A model generated the notes under the pieces. That model did not search any database. It was not told the DNA's origin and saw only the letters and a program-made list of their open reading frames with translations. Below are positions 51,996 through 59,653 of a DNA stretch of 64,000 bases, in pieces. A program made the position numbers and the translations under genes. Source of the DNA: an uncultured Oscillibacter sp. (GTDB lineage Bacteria > Bacillota > Clostridia > Oscillospirales > Oscillospiraceae); assembly GCA_910587705.1 (NCBI GenBank), contig CAJUMX010000002.1, positions 186,001 to 250,000 on the forward strand, read 5' to 3'. The stretch's first letter is position 1. Every line of letters starts with the position of its first letter.

Positions 51996-52934
51996 CTATC
52001 CGATATCGAATCCGTCCAGCTTTTCCGCCGTGCGGAGCCGGGCGCTTCTGGCCCGGGGATTCTCCTCCACCTCTGCCGCCATGGGCGTCACAGGCTTGTC
52101 CAGCCGCACCAGCGGCTTTTTTCCACAGACACACACCGGAAAATCCGGCGGGCAGGTACAGCCCTGAGCCAGCTCCCGAAGGGTCCGCTTAACGATACGA
52201 TCCTCCAAAGAGTGGAAGGTAATCACCGCCAGCCGCCCTCCAGGCCGGAGCCTGTCCACCGCCGCCCGCAGCATGGGGGGCAGAACGTCCAGCTCGCCGT
52301 TGACGGCAATGCGGATGGCCTGAAAGCTCCGCTTGGCGGGGTGCTGCTTCTCTCGCAGGGCTGCCGGGGGCATGGCGGATTTGATGACGTCCACCAGCTC
52401 CAAGGTGGTCTCAATTGGACGCTGCTCCCGCTGTCGCACAATGGCGCGGGCAATGGCCGGGGCATACCGTTCTTCCCCAAACTCAAATAAAACGCGCCGA
52501 AGCTCCTCTAAACTCCAGGAGTTGACCGCCTCCCGCGCCGTCAGGGGGGAGGTTTGGTCCATCCTCATATCCAGCGGAGCATCCTGCATATAGGAAAATC
52601 CCCGCTCCGGATCATCCAACTGGGGGGAGGAAACGCCCAAATCAAAGAGCATCCCATCCACATCCGGCTCCTCCGCCAGGACGCCTCCCAGCTCCGCAAA
52701 GTTGCTGTGGACCAGCCGCACCCGATCCATCCAGGGGGCCAGCCGTTCCTGCGCCGCCTCAATGGCGGCGGAATCCTGGTCGATGCAGATGAGGCGGCCG
52801 GTGGTCAGCCTCTTCGCAATCTCCCGGGAGTGCCCTGCCCGGCCCAGGGTGCCGTCCACATAGACTCCCTCCGGGCGGATATGCAGGGCTCCCATGCACT
52901 CGTCCAGCATGACGGACTTGTGTCTGTATTCCAT
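51996..52934 (-). CDS. rsmH: 16S rRNA (cytosine1402-N4)-methyltransferase RsmH
   Basis: A 312-aa class I methyltransferase: HKSVMLDECMGAL, VDGTLGRAGHSREIAK (SAM motif I), LFDLGVSSPQLDDPERGFSY and LRPGGRLAVITFHSLEDRIVK are hallmarks of the MraW/RsmH family. It methylates C1402 of 16S rRNA in the P site. It lies 6 nt after mraZ as is usual for the start of the dcw operon. The C-terminus NPRARSARLRTAEK is also family-typical. Confidence 0.95.
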   Translation of the reverse strand: MEYRHKSVMLDECMGALHIRPEGVYVDGTLGRAGHSREIAKRLTTGRLICIDQDSAAIEAAQERLAPWMDRVRLVHSNFAELGGVLAEEPDVDGMLFDLGVSSPQLDDPERGFSYMQDAPLDMRMDQTSPLTAREAVNSWSLEELRRVLFEFGEERYAPAIARAIVRQREQRPIETTLELVDVIKSAMPPAALREKQHPAKRSFQAIRIAVNGELDVLPPMLRAAVDRLRPGGRLAVITFHSLEDRIVKRTLRELAQGCTCPPDFPVCVCGKKPLVRLDKPVTPMAAEVEENPRARSARLRTAEKLDGFDIG

Positions 52935-52940
52935 GGGAAC

Positions 52941-53384
52941 TCACCCCCGATTCCGGCGGGCTCGGGCCAGGGCGTCCATGGCTGCGGCCATGTCCTCCTC
53001 CTCCAGCATCTTCCGCTCCCGCTCCGTCCAGGTTTCCTCATCCCAAATCTCGGCAAAGGTATTCAAGCCCACGATGGTACAGGTCTTTTGCAGCCCCGCG
53101 TACTTTCGCAGGGTAGCGGGAATCAGCACCCGGCCCTGGCCGTCCGGCTCGCACTGAACCGCGTTGGCGTAAAGCAAGGTTAGTGCTCGCGCCTCCGTGT
53201 AGGGCAGCTCGTCCATCTCATCAGACATCTGCTCCCACTTGGCCTGGGGGTAAATGGTCAGACAATGCTCGGCGCCAATGGTGATGAAAAAGGTGTCGCC
53301 CAGCGCTTCCCGCATCGCAGAGGGAATGACCAGACGGCCCTTCGTATCAATGCTGTTATTCGATTTACCCAGCAGTCGCGCCAT
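52941..53384 (-). CDS. mraZ: Transcriptional regulator MraZ
   Basis: A 147-aa protein with two SpoVT/AbrB-like MraZ repeats: SNNSIDTKGRLVIPSAMREAL (N-terminal) and QCEPDGQGRVLIPATLRKYAGL (~78-98). MraZ binds repeats just upstream of its own gene and represses the dcw operon. The ATG at 53384 with AAAGGGGGCGGC upstream is the conserved start. Candidate TGGGG operator boxes and a sigma-A promoter lie upstream. Confidence 0.95.
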   Translation of the reverse strand: MARLLGKSNNSIDTKGRLVIPSAMREALGDTFFITIGAEHCLTIYPQAKWEQMSDEMDELPYTEARALTLLYANAVQCEPDGQGRVLIPATLRKYAGLQKTCTIVGLNTFAEIWDEETWTERERKMLEEEDMAAAMDALARARRNRG

Positions 53385-53431
53385 CGAGCCGCCCCCTTTC
53401 CCCCTTTTTTGGGATGGAATGGGGAAACCCT

Positions 53432-53465
53432 CCACTTGTCTGCCTTAAATCCCCACTTCTCCCCA
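53432..53465 (-). promoter_or_regulatory. Candidate MraZ operator (TGGGG boxes)
   Basis: On the minus strand TGGGG occurs at 53461-53465 and 53451-53455, exactly 10 nt apart, followed by a degenerate TGGAG ~21 nt later. MraZ boxes in other bacteria are TGGG(N) repeats at ~10-nt spacing. The boxes lie directly downstream of the predicted -10, where binding would block initiation. Confidence 0.65.
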
Positions 53466-53477
53466 CCTATGCTACCT

Positions 53478-53506
53478 AGTATACGGAAATCAGCACCGAA
53501 AAGCAA
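53478..53506 (-). promoter_or_regulatory. Housekeeping promoter of the mraZ/dcw operon
   Basis: Minus-strand TTGCTT (53501-53506), 17-nt spacer, TATACT (53478-53483). The rest of the 371-nt gap, 53507-53616 and 53661-53755, is AT-rich and shows no gene or other element I can support. Confidence 0.75.
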
Positions 53507-53616
53507 GGATTTTTTTTCGACAGAAAACAGGCTCTATTCTCAAAAATCCTCTGTTTTTCGCCCAAATCCTAAAGAATAAAACGCACGTTCTACTTTTTTC
53601 GATTTGGCTTTCGCGC

Positions 53617-53660
53617 AAAAAAAAGCACCCGCCGCCGCAACATCTTGCGACCGTGAGCGC
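53617..53660 (-). terminator. Intrinsic terminator of the rsmD-coaD operon
   Basis: GCGCTC pairs with GGGTGC and TCGCAA with TTGCGG, around a GATG loop, followed on the minus strand by TTTTTTTT. It lies ~100 nt after the coiled-coil gene and separates that operon from the mraZ promoter. Confidence 0.7.
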
Positions 53661-53755
53661 TCTTTCTCTGTTTTTTCTCAACATTTAGCGGTTTGAGATT
53701 TTATTTCAGCAAAAGTTTCGTCAATTTAGCCAAATTTTTGTTAGTTATATGTAAC

Positions 53756-54271
53756 TCATCCTTCGCCTTCCGCGTTCTGCTTTTCCAATTTCTGCCTTTG
53801 CTCCTGCATCTTAGCGGCCGAGGTGGTGCGGAACCGGACCCGGGACTGCTTCACCTCATCCAAGGCGGCCTGGACCGCCTCCTCCGTCCGGGCCAGGGCA
53901 TCCTCGGCATAGCTGTTGGCCACCTGATAGAGCTGGCGGGAGCGTTCCTCGGCCCGGGTGACGATCTGCCGGGCCTTCTCCCGGGCAGCGTACATGACCT
54001 CGCTTTCGGAAATCTTCGTCTTAGCCTCCAGCTCCGCCTGACGCATCATGCGCTCCACGTCCCGCTTGGCGTCCTCCACAAACTTCTCCCGGGCGCCCAG
54101 CAGCTCCTGCGCCCGCTTGATCTCCGCCGGAAGCTGCGCCCGGAGCTCGTCCAAAAGGTCCAGCAGCTCGTCCCGGTCCACAATGCTCATGCTGGGCTTC
54201 AAGGCGGGGGCCTTGGCATCCTCGATCCGCTCATAGATCATGTCGATCAGGCGGTTGATATCATTGGCCAT
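53756..54271 (-). CDS. Coiled-coil protein (DivIVA / ATP-synthase-b-like)
   Basis: A 171-aa highly charged helical protein. MANDINRLIDMIYERIEDAK opens it, then LLDLLDELRAQLPAEIKRAQELL and a long heptad-rich segment (REKFVEDAKRDVERMMRQAELEAK, REKARQIVTRAEERSRQLYQVA). Clostridia often carry a coiled-coil gene in this place after coaD; the role is uncharacterised, with DivIVA-like polar or membrane scaffolding as one idea. The ATG at 54271 has GAGGGAGGATC upstream and overlaps the coaD end by 11 nt, so translation is coupled. Confidence 0.72.
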   Translation of the reverse strand: MANDINRLIDMIYERIEDAKAPALKPSMSIVDRDELLDLLDELRAQLPAEIKRAQELLGAREKFVEDAKRDVERMMRQAELEAKTKISESEVMYAAREKARQIVTRAEERSRQLYQVANSYAEDALARTEEAVQAALDEVKQSRVRFRTTSAAKMQEQRQKLEKQNAEGEG

Positions 54272-54767
54272 GGTTTGATCCTCCCTCTTTCTCTGCAAGT
54301 TCCTCCACAAGCGGGATGACGGGCCCGGGCAGATACCGCTCCAGCGGCTGACGGTAGCGAATCATCTCCCGGGCCATGGAGGAGCTGAAATGCTGGTACG
54401 GGGCGCTGGCAGGCAGGAGCAGCGTCTCCAGCCCCGAACAGATTCCCCGGTTGATCTGGGCCATCTGGTACTCGCCGTCAAAGTCCGTCACACAGCGGAC
54501 CCCCCGGACAATGGCGCAGGCCCCGTGATTTTTGGCGAAATCCGCCAGCAGTCCAGGCCAGAGCTCCGCCTCCACGTTGGGCAGCTCCTCGATGGCGGCC
54601 CGGACCATTTGGAGCTTTTGTTCCGGGGTAAACATCTGGTTGCGCTTCTCGGCGTTGGGGCTGACGCAGACCCAAACCTGATCAAAGCATCCGGCGGCCC
54701 GGCGGATCACGTCCAGGTGACCCAGGGTGATGGGGTCGAAGCTACCGGAGCAGATGGCTGTTCTCAT
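54261..54767 (-). CDS. coaD: Phosphopantetheine adenylyltransferase CoaD
   Basis: A 168-aa nucleotidyltransferase for the fourth step of coenzyme A synthesis: CSGSFDPITLGHLDVIRRAA with the family's GxFDPxTxGH motif, IVRGVRCVTDFDGEYQMA and the ISS/T-like SSSMAREM segment. It lies 16 nt after rsmD, as in many Firmicutes. GAGGAAACC before the ATG at 54767 sets the start. Confidence 0.95.
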   Translation of the reverse strand: MRTAICSGSFDPITLGHLDVIRRAAGCFDQVWVCVSPNAEKRNQMFTPEQKLQMVRAAIEELPNVEAELWPGLLADFAKNHGACAIVRGVRCVTDFDGEYQMAQINRGICSGLETLLLPASAPYQHFSSSMAREMIRYRQPLERYLPGPVIPLVEELAEKEGGSNHGQ

Positions 54768-54783
54768 GAGCGGTTTCCTCGTT

Positions 54784-55338
54784 CTATTCATTTCCCTCCC
54801 AGCGAAAGAGGGTGACGGCAATCTTGCCATAGCGATAAGTCTTTCGCAGGCGGCACCCCGCCGGGATGGCCAAACGGCAGTCCGCCGGGTGTTCCGCTAC
54901 GATTATACCATAAGGAGCCAGAATGTCAAATCCCGGGGCGGTCAGCCTCTCCAGCGCCTGCTCCAGCAGGCCGGAGGCATAGGGCGGGTCCAGAAACACC
55001 AGGTCAAAGGATTCCTTCGCCCCGGCCAGAAATTCCAAAGAATCCCCATGGACCACCCGGGCCCGGTCCTGAAGGTTCGTCAGGGTCAAATTCTTCTTTA
55101 CCAACGCAAAGGCATCCTTCCGCCGGTCCACAAAGACAGCGGAGGCGGCTCCTCGGCTCAGGCACTCAATACCCATCTGGCCGGTGCCGGCGAAGAGGTC
55201 CAGCACCCGTCGGCCCTCGATGTCGAATTGCAGGGCGCTGAACACGCCCTCCTTCACCCGGTCGGTGGTGGGGCGGGTCTCCAGCCCCTCCAGCTCCAGC
55301 AGGCGGCGGCCCCCGGCGGAGCCCGTGATCACACGCAT
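54784..55338 (-). CDS. rsmD: 16S rRNA (guanine966-N2)-methyltransferase RsmD
   Basis: A 184-aa methyltransferase: MRVITGSAGGRRL at the start, RPTTDRVKEGVFSAL, VLDLFAGTGQMGIECLSRGA (SAM motif I) and the catalytic motif LVFLDPPYASGLLEQ (DPPY). It modifies G966 of 16S rRNA. The CAGGAGGAACC ribosome-binding site precedes ATG, and a sigma-A promoter lies ~40 nt upstream. It heads an operon with coaD and the coiled-coil gene. Confidence 0.95.
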   Translation of the reverse strand: MRVITGSAGGRRLLELEGLETRPTTDRVKEGVFSALQFDIEGRRVLDLFAGTGQMGIECLSRGAASAVFVDRRKDAFALVKKNLTLTNLQDRARVVHGDSLEFLAGAKESFDLVFLDPPYASGLLEQALERLTAPGFDILAPYGIIVAEHPADCRLAIPAGCRLRKTYRYGKIAVTLFRWEGNE

Positions 55339-55376
55339 GGCGGTTCCTCCTGAACGACGGCGTTTATACGGCGTTT

Positions 55377-55405
55377 ATTGTACGGCAAAGTTCCCCAGTT
55401 TTCAA
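55377..55405 (-). promoter_or_regulatory. Housekeeping promoter of the rsmD-coaD operon
   Basis: Minus-strand TTGAAA (55400-55405), 17-nt spacer, TACAAT (55377-55382), immediately downstream of the ABC-operon terminator. A small tandem GGCGTTTATAC repeat lies over the start-site region. Confidence 0.75.
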
Positions 55406-55424
55406 GAGCATTTCCAAGAAAAAC

Positions 55425-55453
55425 AAGAAAAAACTCCGCCGCGCGGCGGAGCT
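55425..55453 (-). terminator. Intrinsic terminator of the ABC transporter operon
   Basis: A perfect 9-bp GC stem (CTCCGCCGC and complement, 55434-55451) ends in TTTTTTCTTG on the minus strand, starting 8 nt after the ATPase stop. Confidence 0.88.
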
Positions 55454-55458
55454 CTTCC

Positions 55459-56025
55459 TTATGATTTCCCCAGACGCAGCAGCGGCGCGTCCTCCAGGCC
55501 CGTCAGGTCGTGGGTAGCCAGCAGCACTGGCTTTCCCTCTCCTTTCTCCCGGATCAGCTCCAGACACCGGGCCCGGCTCTCCCTGTCCAGGCCGGTGAAG
55601 GGTTCGTCCAGGGCCAAGGCATCCGCCGGAGCCAGAAGAGCCCGGGCCAGGGCCAAGCGCCGCCTCATACCCCCGGACCACGCCCGGACGGGCTTGGTGT
55701 CCGAAAGCTCCAACCCCAGACGGGCCAGCAGCTCTCCCGCCTCGCCGGGGACCTCCCCCAGGGCAAAACGAAGGTTCGCCGCGGCGGAGAAAGCCTCCAG
55801 CAGACGGTCCTCCTGAAACACGGCGGCCCAGCGGCAGTCCGCCCCACAAATCGTCCCGGCGTCGGCCTGCTCCAGACCCAACAGGAGACGAAGCAGGGTG
55901 GTTTTCCCCGTTCCGGAGGGGGCGGCAATGCAGGTGATTCCGGGCTGGAAAACGGCGGTCAAATGGGTCAGCACAGGCTTGCCGCCGTAGGATTTGCAAA
56001 GACCCTCCACGTGAATTTCCATCAT
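55459..56025 (-). CDS. ABC transporter ATP-binding protein (NitT/TauT-type)
   Basis: A compact 188-aa ATPase: Walker A APSGTGKTTLLRLL near residue 36, WSGGMRRRLALARALL (signature), Walker B ADALALDEPFTG and TLLATHDL-like H-loop (VLLATHDLTGL). It is shorter than typical (~250 aa) and lacks a C-terminal extension. It energises import with the permease and lipoprotein encoded upstream. Its ATGATG start overlaps the permease stop. The substrate of this NitT/TauT/thiamine-precursor group cannot be told from sequence. Confidence 0.88.
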   Translation of the reverse strand: MMEIHVEGLCKSYGGKPVLTHLTAVFQPGITCIAAPSGTGKTTLLRLLLGLEQADAGTICGADCRWAAVFQEDRLLEAFSAAANLRFALGEVPGEAGELLARLGLELSDTKPVRAWSGGMRRRLALARALLAPADALALDEPFTGLDRESRARCLELIREKGEGKPVLLATHDLTGLEDAPLLRLGKS

Positions 56026-56777
56026 GCCCCCGCCTTTCTCGCCAAGCTGTCTACCGCCGCCAGGAACAGCCGCTCGAAGATCGCCGACAGCGCCAGGATC
56101 ACGGCGGTCCAGGCGAAGAGGTCCGGGGTTTGCAGGTAAATCTTCGCGGTGTACAGCCGCTCACCGATGGTCCCCGCCGGGAGGCCGATGACCTCCGCCG
56201 CCACTCCCGCCTTCCAGCACAGACCCAGGGCCAAGGAGGCAGCAGAACGGAAATAGGGCAGCGCCTGGGGCAGGTAAACGCCCCATACCCGCCGTCGGAA
56301 GGGGATACGGTAGACCCTGGCCAGCTCCAGGAGTTTCTGGTCTGTCTGCCGGAGGCCCTCCAGCACGTTGAGGTACACCGGCGGGAATACCATCAAAGTG
56401 GAAATGAACAGGGACAGCGCTTCCGCGTCCAGCCACACCAGGGCCAGGATGATGAAGGAGGCCACGGGGACCGCCTTCACCACCACCACCGGCGGGGCCA
56501 GTAGGTTCTGGAACCAGGTCCGCCCCGCCGCCAGAGACGCCAGCAGCAAAGCCAGCACGCAGGAGACCAAAAAGCCCCCGAAGATGCGCAAAGACGAGTT
56601 CCCCACCGCCCGCCAGAAGGCGGTGCTGGGCAGCAGCTCCAGGAGGCGCAGCGCCGCGTGAACCGGTGAGGCCAGCAGCAGTCCCCCGTGGGGGTAGGCC
56701 GCCGCCAGGGCCATGCTTCCCCCCTGCCAAATCAGCAGCCAGAGGGCCACAGACCAGGGGCGGAGCTTAGGCGCCAT
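56022..56777 (-). CDS. ABC transporter permease (NitT/TauT/ThiX-type)
   Basis: A 251-aa inner-membrane protein with about six helices. The EAA-like coupling loop ELARVYRIPFRRRVWGVYLPQALPYF lies near residue 152. The family exports or imports small anions or heterocycles (nitrate, taurine, bicarbonate, thiamine precursors). It overlaps the lipoprotein gene by 11 nt. With one permease gene, the transporter is probably a homodimer. Confidence 0.87.
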   Translation of the reverse strand: MAPKLRPWSVALWLLIWQGGSMALAAAYPHGGLLLASPVHAALRLLELLPSTAFWRAVGNSSLRIFGGFLVSCVLALLLASLAAGRTWFQNLLAPPVVVVKAVPVASFIILALVWLDAEALSLFISTLMVFPPVYLNVLEGLRQTDQKLLELARVYRIPFRRRVWGVYLPQALPYFRSAASLALGLCWKAGVAAEVIGLPAGTIGERLYTAKIYLQTPDLFAWTAVILALSAIFERLFLAAVDSLARKAGA

Positions 56778-57840
56778 AGTAGAAGTCGTCGCCGGGCAGT
56801 TTGCCGCCTACGGACTCCGGAGCCGCCTCCGCCAGCACCTGGAGATAGCCAGAGAGCTTTTCATACATCGCCTGCCCGGTGAGACAGACGATGTTGCAGT
56901 GGGGCAGGGCCTTTTCCGCGACGGCGGGGCTTTCGATGATGCCGTTTTGGGCCACCAGCTCCGCCGCTTTGGCGGTGTTTTCATGCACCCACTCCACAGA
57001 TCTGGCGTATTCCACCAAGAACTCCTCCACCAGCTCCGGGCGCTTCTCCACCAACTCCCGCCGGGCCACCGCCACGCCGGTAATCATAGCGGAGCCGTTG
57101 TCCAGCGCGTCCCACTCTTCCGTCAGGTCCAGGGCCACCCGGAGGTTTTCCAGCTTCCCCTGGGCCACGGTGACGAAGGGCTGGGGCAGCAGGGCGATGT
57201 CCGCCGTTCCCGCCGCCAGGGCGGCGACGCACTCGGCGTGTTCCGATTTCCAGTCGACGGTCACATCCTGGTCCGGGTCCAGGCCGTTTTGCTCCAGAAG
57301 ATACCGAAGGCCGAACTCCGGAGTAGACCCCTTCCCGGCGGCGACGATGGTTTTGCCCTTGAGGTCCTCCATGGACTGAACGCTCTCCCCGCCGTTCTCC
57401 ACAATGTAGAGCACGCCCAGGGTGTTGACGGCCAGGGTGACGATTTGGCCCTCGGTCTTGTTGTAGAGGACCGCCGCCAGGTTGGCGGGGACGCAGATGA
57501 TATCCAGCTCCCCCTTGATAAGCCTGGGGGTCAGTTCGTCGGCGGAGCCCGCCAGCTGGAAATACCACGGATCTATAGATTCCAGCTCCTGCTTCCATTC
57601 CATCATCCTCACCATGCCCATGGCGGTAGGGCCTTTCAGCGCCCCAATCAGAAGGGGGAATTCCTTGTGCATCTCATCCACGGAAATATCCAGGGGAGTC
57701 TGGGCCGTCTGGTCCTTGTCCTCCTCCGGGGCGGAACCGCCCGCCACTTGCGTGGGGCCGTCGTCGCTGCGAATCACGCCGCAGGCGGAAAGGGCCAGCA
57801 GCAGGGCTAAGGCAAGGGCCAGCGTTTTCATGGCTTTCAT
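56767..57840 (-). CDS. ABC transporter substrate-binding lipoprotein (NMT1/ThiY/TauA-like)
   Basis: A 357-aa exported lipoprotein: signal MKAMKTLALALALLLALSAC with lipobox LSAC (Cys 20). The mature part is a type II periplasmic-binding fold of the NMT1/ThiY/SsuA group (LIKGELDIICVPANLAAVLYNKTEG; GKTIVAAGKGSTPEFGLRYLL; AALAAGTADIALLPQPFVT). This group binds thiamine precursors, sulfonates or similar molecules. GGAGGAAACAATT before the ATG sets the start. It follows the regulator gene by 72 nt, and the operon is behind a structured leader that may sense its ligand. Confidence 0.88.
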   Translation of the reverse strand: MKAMKTLALALALLLALSACGVIRSDDGPTQVAGGSAPEEDKDQTAQTPLDISVDEMHKEFPLLIGALKGPTAMGMVRMMEWKQELESIDPWYFQLAGSADELTPRLIKGELDIICVPANLAAVLYNKTEGQIVTLAVNTLGVLYIVENGGESVQSMEDLKGKTIVAAGKGSTPEFGLRYLLEQNGLDPDQDVTVDWKSEHAECVAALAAGTADIALLPQPFVTVAQGKLENLRVALDLTEEWDALDNGSAMITGVAVARRELVEKRPELVEEFLVEYARSVEWVHENTAKAAELVAQNGIIESPAVAEKALPHCNIVCLTGQAMYEKLSGYLQVLAEAAPESVGGKLPGDDFYYGA

Positions 57841-57912
57841 AATTGTTTCCTCCGATTGTTGATTCTCGTTTGCAGGAGCCGGGCTTTGTCCCAGCCTCTC
57901 TTCCCCTGAGGG

Positions 57913-58164
57913 TCAGGCGTTCTCCGGAGCGTAGACAGTCTTGGCCGTCACGCCGGGCAGCCTCCCAATCTTCCCGGACAGGGCGGAGATCACATCCGCC
58001 GGAGCATCCAGGGCCACACTAATGAGCCGGATTCCTCGCTCCCGGCAGGGAATTCCCATCCGCCCAAGGACGGCGCTTTCATACTGGTGCAGCAGGGCGT
58101 TCAGCGCCGCTACGGAATCCGCCTCCCGGACAATCACCGCCAGAACGGCGACGCGGGTTTCCAT
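57913..58164 (-). CDS. TM1266-like small ACT-fold regulator (iron-only hydrogenase system regulator family)
   Basis: An 83-aa protein with the beta-alpha-beta pattern of small ACT-like domains: VAVLAVIVREADSVAALNALLHQY, then RMGIPCRERGIRLISVALDA and LSGKIGRLPGVTAKTVYA. The pattern matches the TM1266/iron-only-hydrogenase regulator family, though no hydrogenase gene is in the window. The link to the ABC transporter downstream suggests a ligand-sensing role there. GAAGGAGGGAAGC precedes its ATG, 20 nt after the leader terminator. Confidence 0.68.
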   Translation of the reverse strand: METRVAVLAVIVREADSVAALNALLHQYESAVLGRMGIPCRERGIRLISVALDAPADVISALSGKIGRLPGVTAKTVYAPENA

Positions 58165-58184
58165 ATAGCTTCCCTCCTTCGCGG

Positions 58185-58220
58185 AAAAATAAAAGCCCCT
58201 CCGCCAATCCGGCAGAGGGG
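58185..58220 (-). terminator. Attenuator terminator upstream of the regulator/ABC operon
   Basis: A 10-bp stem CCCCTCTGCC with its complement (58196-58220) is followed on the minus strand by CTTTTATTTTT and lies only ~20 nt before the start codon of the regulator, so it can end transcription before the operon. Such a placement is typical of riboswitch or attenuator control. Confidence 0.85.
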
Positions 58221-58263
58221 ACGCAAGCACACCCCAAGGCCCGGGGAACCCCCCCGCGCCCGA

Positions 58264-58354
58264 TGTCTCTCCTCTTACGGCTCGGAACCACCTTGCCGCC
58301 AGACCGACAGATATGAACTCCAAGTCCTCCGGTCAGAAACACTTTCCGGGGACA
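58264..58354 (-). promoter_or_regulatory. Structured leader RNA (candidate riboswitch, class not recognised)
   Basis: Read on the minus strand, TGTC (58351-58354) pairs with GACA (58264-58267), closing a multi-helix domain. Inside, CCGGAAA-GTG-TTTC...CCGG forms one hairpin, GACCG...CGGTC encloses GGACT-TGG-AGTTC, and CGGC...GCCG another. The leader runs from the promoter at 58367-58395 to an attenuator terminator at 58185-58220. I compared its conserved loops by eye with TPP, FMN, cobalamin, guanidine-I, SAM, glycine, T-box and ZTP classes and found no match. Confidence 0.5.
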
Positions 58355-58366
58355 GGGCTGTAAACG

Positions 58367-58395
58367 ATGATAGCACGGAAAGACCTGGATGTCAA
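58367..58395 (-). promoter_or_regulatory. Housekeeping promoter of the leader/ABC transporter operon
   Basis: Minus-strand consensus TTGACA (58390-58395), 17-nt spacer, TATCAT (58367-58372). It lies ~40 nt after alr ends, giving a leader of ~195 nt. Confidence 0.88.
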
Positions 58396-58433
58396 GGTCG
58401 ACCTTTTTCAAAGCTCCGGCATTGGCGAAACGC

Positions 58434-59609
58434 TCACTCCTTGTCCAGGTAATCCAGAATCTCCACCACTTCGCCCCCCCGGAGGTAGACCCGGGGCACC
58501 CGGCGGGCCACGGCGCAGAGAAGCTCGTAAGAGATAGTTCCAGCCTTCTCCGCCGCCTGGGCAAAGCCATCCGCCGGAGCGGCTCCCAGCAGTGTGACCT
58601 CATCTCCGGCAAAGACCTCCGGCACCCGGGAGGCGTCCAGGACGATCTGATCCATGCTCACCCGGCCAATTACCGGCGCGGGATAGCCGTGGATGGAGGC
58701 CGTGCCCAGGTTGGACAGGCACCGGGGATAGCCGTCGGCGTAGCCACAGCAGACAGTGGCCGCCCGCAAGGCGTGGTCCGCCGTATAATACCGTCCGTAG
58801 CCCACGCAGTCTCCGGGGGTCAGGTCCTTCACCTGGCTGACCACGGTTTTCAGGGCCATGACGGGCCGAAGGCCGGGGAAGGCCACCTCTGCGCTGGGGT
58901 CCTGGCCGTAGAGGATGACCCCGGCCCGAACCATGTCGCCGCTCCATTCCGGGTGGGCCGTCAGTCCGGCGGAGTTGGAGCAATGGACGGTTTTCAGGGG
59001 GCCCACCGCCTCCAGGCGCTCCACCACACGGCGGAAGAGGGCATACTGCTTCTCGGTATAGCGGCAGTCCTCCTCCGACAGAGAGTCCGCCACAGAGAAG
59101 TGCTGAAACGCGCCGGTGATGGAAAGACCACGCAGCCTCCGGCACTCCAGGAGGCCAGACACCGCCCCCTCAAAGTCCCGGCAGGCCCCGAAGCCAATGC
59201 GGCCCATGCCGGTGTCGATTTTCAGGTGGCCCTCCACCGTCACCCCGGCGGCCTCCGCCGCCTGGGAGAGGGCCCAGGCGTATTCCAGGCTGTAGACTGC
59301 CTGGGTAATGCCCTCCGCCGCCAGCGCCCCGGCGCACTCTGGACGGGTCATGCCCAGAATTAAAATGGGCTGGTTTATACCGCTGCGGCGCAGGTGCCGA
59401 GCCTCCGCCAGGGAGGATACGGCAAACCACGCCGCCCCCGCCGCTCCTAGGGTCTGGGCCACCATGCGGTCTCCATGGCCGTAGGCGTCGGCCTTTACCA
59501 CGGCGCAGACCTCAGCAGGCGACGCCTTCTCCTGAATCAGATGAAAGTTATGAACCAGGGCGTCCAAATTGATTTCCGCCCAGCAGTGGGCGTCAAACGC
59601 TGTTGTCAT
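58434..59609 (-). CDS. alr: Alanine racemase
   Basis: A 391-aa fold-type III PLP enzyme that makes D-alanine for cell-wall precursors. It has the PLP lysine in CAVVKADAYGHGD (Lys near residue 39), FQHFSVADS, HCSNSAGLTAHPEW, and the C-terminal catalytic Tyr region VGYGRYYT, with ISMDQIVLDAS-like RVSMDQIVLDAS. AGGAGGGGGCTTCCC precedes the ATG at 59609. No terminator is evident after the gene; the ABC leader promoter lies immediately downstream. Confidence 0.94.
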   Translation of the reverse strand: MTTAFDAHCWAEINLDALVHNFHLIQEKASPAEVCAVVKADAYGHGDRMVAQTLGAAGAAWFAVSSLAEARHLRRSGINQPILILGMTRPECAGALAAEGITQAVYSLEYAWALSQAAEAAGVTVEGHLKIDTGMGRIGFGACRDFEGAVSGLLECRRLRGLSITGAFQHFSVADSLSEEDCRYTEKQYALFRRVVERLEAVGPLKTVHCSNSAGLTAHPEWSGDMVRAGVILYGQDPSAEVAFPGLRPVMALKTVVSQVKDLTPGDCVGYGRYYTADHALRAATVCCGYADGYPRCLSNLGTASIHGYPAPVIGRVSMDQIVLDASRVPEVFAGDEVTLLGAAPADGFAQAAEKAGTISYELLCAVARRVPRVYLRGGEVVEILDYLDKE

Positions 59610-59653
59610 GGGAAGCCCCCTCCTGTCTCTTGGAATGCTGTGCCAGGGATAGT

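Noticed and set aside
58264..58354. TPP, guanidine-I (ykkC) or T-box leader
   Set aside because: The conserved TPP (CTGAGA, ACCTGA), guanidine-I (CTGGTCCGAGAG, AAAAGCCCGGGAGA) and T-box (GGTGGNACCGCG) sequences are absent; GGTGGTTCCGAG is only a partial resemblance.
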